This document shows positions 61,401 to 64,000 of a stretch of 64,000 nucleotides of DNA, piece after piece (position 1 is the first letter of the stretch; each line of letters begins with the position of its first letter). The notes under the pieces were generated by a model that saw only the letters and a program-made list of their open reading frames with translations, ran no database searches and was not told where the DNA came from. The position numbers were made by a program, and so were the translations under genes. Source of the DNA: Lates calcarifer. Lineage: Eukaryota > Chordata > Actinopteri > Centropomidae. Location of the stretch: NCBI RefSeq assembly GCF_001640805.2, contig NC_066856.1, positions 17,351,616 to 17,415,615 on the forward strand, in the 5' to 3' direction.

Positions 61401-64000
61401 ACCCTTTGGTATATTAATAATTCCAGGGTCAGCAGCATTATTTGTACTGTGTTAGGGCACTTTGACCATGACCCTTTTGCACTCCTTACTACTGCTTGTT
61501 TTCAGTGCTGCAAATATAATCTTTAATAGTCAAAGCCAGCTACTTCGCTAAATGACCTCTCAATAAATATTAATGGAATGATGACTGATTCTTTGAAAAT
61601 GATGCAAGATGATTAAAAAAAAGACACAATATGAATACTGCATACTTAGAGTTGGTTATAAAGAGCTGCATCCCCTCAGCAGTTCAACCTTTTCTCTACA
61701 GGCAGGCAGGATCGTCTTTGGCTATGCAGTGTTCAGTCACCCTGCCTGCGCTTATCAACTTACCCTTTTCCCATTTCCACCTTATCAAAAATAATTATCT
61801 TTATTCTCGGGGCCTCTCACACTTGGATTTTTTTTTCTTTTCTTTTTTTTTTTTATATCCCACCATAACCTGTTATCGCATGCTGACTGGCATGCAGGAT
61901 TTATGTTATTTATAGCCCTCCTAACATGCAACCCAATATGGTTTATTTCTCAATCTCTCTACGCTTTCGTGATCCCTGTGTCCGTTATCGAGCTCAGTGG
62001 CTGCTCTAAAGATACTACAGGATGTTGGCTGTGGCTGGAGTTCAAAGGCTAAGAAACCAAGGGAGTCATCTTGTGGGCTACTCTCGACCTGCTTCTCCAG
62101 GATGAAAGGCTACCACCTGCCCTTTTAGTTCAATGTAACAGGCAGACATAGAAAATGATGGTTTTATGTCACCTCGTATACTACTGATTTTTCTAGTTTG
62201 CTTAGACCTTTGACATATGCACATATACTGCAATTGAGCAGCTGCACTATGTTATTCATTTTATAACATTTTATTCCACTAATAATCAATCAGGGTTATG
62301 AGGACAAAAATACCTCATGGAAACATTAAATCACAATAAAATGGCTCAGTTTATCAACATAAAAAGCCTTGTCACTTAATGTTGCCTACTACCTTTCCAT
62401 ATCAATTCCCACATGATACAGTTTCTAAGAGATTCACGATCTTGGCGGATGACACAGGTGGCTCCCTTTTTGGGTTAATAGCCACAAGAATATTAAAACT
62501 GATTTGTCAGTAGAAACCACTGCAGTAAAGAAATGTTTCAAGACTCGACACAGCTCTGACCCTGTCAAATGTTTGCTTCTGTCAGATTCGTGATGGAGTG
62601 GTGGATTTGGTCTTGTGCATATTACTACTGGCTATGAAGCCATGTGAATAGAATATCTCCAAGATCATTATTTTTAGTGATCATGCATGCACAAGTTGTT
62701 GGAAAATCACTATGTGGATTCATTTTACTTGGAAAGGAACAAATGGTCACAGCTGCTTTGTGAGCAGCCTGATTTGATTTGAATTTTTGGTTTGTTTTAG
62801 TTGAAGGCTTTGCATGAGTGAAAACAATGGAACCATTAAAAACCTCCTTTTGATAAACTAGAAAAAGTGCAGTGGTCATGGGAAAAATGTCACTCATATC
62901 CACTAAAAAACAAATAATTACTGAAATTCAGTTGAGCTTTCTTACAGATCTCAATAGACAATCATATTAAAAATGGTAATACTTCCAAGTATGTTTCAGT
63001 TATAAAAATCAATTCTGTCTCCAGCATTTTTACATCCTACTAAATGTGTGTTTCTGAGGAAGCAGAATGTTATTTGGCAGCATTTTCCCTGTTCACACAA
63101 GACTATGTTGTCGGACTGCGCAGAAGTTGTAGAAAGGTGCACAGCGGCCATACAAAGCTCAAGACTTTGACACCAGAGACTGGTGCTCACCTCTAGCATT
63201 CTGTTTGAGGTCAGATTTAGCTTAAAGTTAGGTTTGGGAAAATTTGTGTTTAGCTTAGAAACTGAAAGTAAAGCATCATGGTCACCTTAAGCAAGTGCGG
63301 CTGTGCACTTGAGAATATGTCTATATTTATTAATTATATGCACTATTTGGAGATCTCAGTGTGAAATGGCAAAGAATTATACCTTTTGGTCTTTTCAGCA
63401 CCACATCCTGTAGATATAGCACAGTTTGACATATAGCTTCCTTTCACGCCTGACAAAAATCTGTCCAGGAAGCATACCATTACTATTGTCAAATTGGGAC
63501 TGCCAGTTTATAGCCCAATAATGCAGTCATCACTCATACTGTCACTGACCATCACGTGTTTCACATTAGCTTTGAGTTTGACACTGATTTATTCCACCAC
63601 CCCTGCAGCTGCAGAATAAGAAAAAAACCATCCAGTCAGCATCTGTTGTGCCAAACTGTCTTTTGCCAATACTGTATTTTTATTGTAGTTGTGTTAAGAT
63701 CACGCAAACTTCATTTCTTCGTGTACTTTCTCATACATTTCTTTTATTACACTTGTTGTCTTCCGGTTTAGCAGACTTGCTCTTGCTTTGACCCATCCCA
63801 AAATGAATATTTAGCAGAGAAAGAGCAGACTTGTATCCTTATATCAACTGTATAGGGCAGGCCTTTGCTGTGCCCATCTGTTGTGGAATACACATAAATA
63901 ATGTGTGACAAAAGGCTGCTCGGGACACTCCTAGGCCTGCTCATTTTGACCTTTCGACAAAGAGAAACTCGACAAAAACAAACAACTCCCCTTGACACAA
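58481..64000. other. Gene-less stretch to the right edge
   Basis: No gene recognised on either strand. The part at about 60950-61080 (GTCGGCCATTGCTATGAAGC) has the feel of transposon-derived sequence, but I cannot name it. T-runs lie near 60490 and 61830. Confidence 0.4.

Noticed and set aside
1..64000. CRISPR array, bacterial operon or phage-like system
   Set aside because: No direct-repeat/spacer pattern, no Shine-Dalgarno-led gene series and no phage protein motifs. The sequence is eukaryotic.

Overview
The window looks like nuclear DNA of a ray-finned fish, probably a percomorph. It is AT-rich and gene-poor. It holds one clear vertebrate-type spliced gene, long CA/GT microsatellites, and degenerate copies of repeat families I recognise from teleost genomes (Tc1-like transposons, hAT-type and TTAA-target MITEs, and 3' tails of non-LTR retroposons). 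There are no operons, bacterial-style genes or CRISPR arrays, and I found no convincing tRNA or rRNA gene.

The left 9.2 kb holds one confident protein-coding gene, on the minus strand. It is a PSKH1-type serine/threonine kinase with three coding exons (9191-8920, 8015-7289, 638-333), which join in frame into 434 residues. The N-terminus carries a predicted myristoylation/palmitoylation signal (MGCG) and all catalytic motifs are intact. The activation segment is about 20 residues longer than in human PSKH1 as I remember it. The second intron (6.65 kb) holds a CpG-dense patch with a TATA-like box, two convergent microsatellites, and a TTAA-flanked MITE nested inside an older SINE-like repeat. 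The 3' UTR runs off the left edge.

From about 9.4 kb to the right edge I find no recognisable protein-coding gene. This stretch is a repeat-littered gene desert. Recognisable relics are two Tc1-like transposase C-termini (11.8 and 48.0 kb), two Tc1-like non-coding ends (40.9 and 45.7 kb), a hAT-type MITE with an 8-bp target-site duplication (30.2 kb), a second probable end of the same family (49.1 kb), four retroposon tails (38.5, 41.0, 43.8, 46.3 kb), pieces of other dispersed teleost repeats (16.0, 26.0, 27.6 kb), and a long composite inverted repeat (58.0-58.5 kb).

Several blocks (13.0-13.8, 22.9-25.6, 48.5-49.1, 54.9-55.3 kb) are repeat-poor and relatively rich in CpG, GC or homeodomain-type TAAT sites. 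They are candidate conserved non-coding/regulatory DNA, which is inference only. A 19-bp word recurs exactly at 20.36 and 23.73 kb. Two exon-like structures at 28.0-28.3 and 31.5 kb could belong to an unannotated small transcript. I did not find a convincing new multi-gene system.
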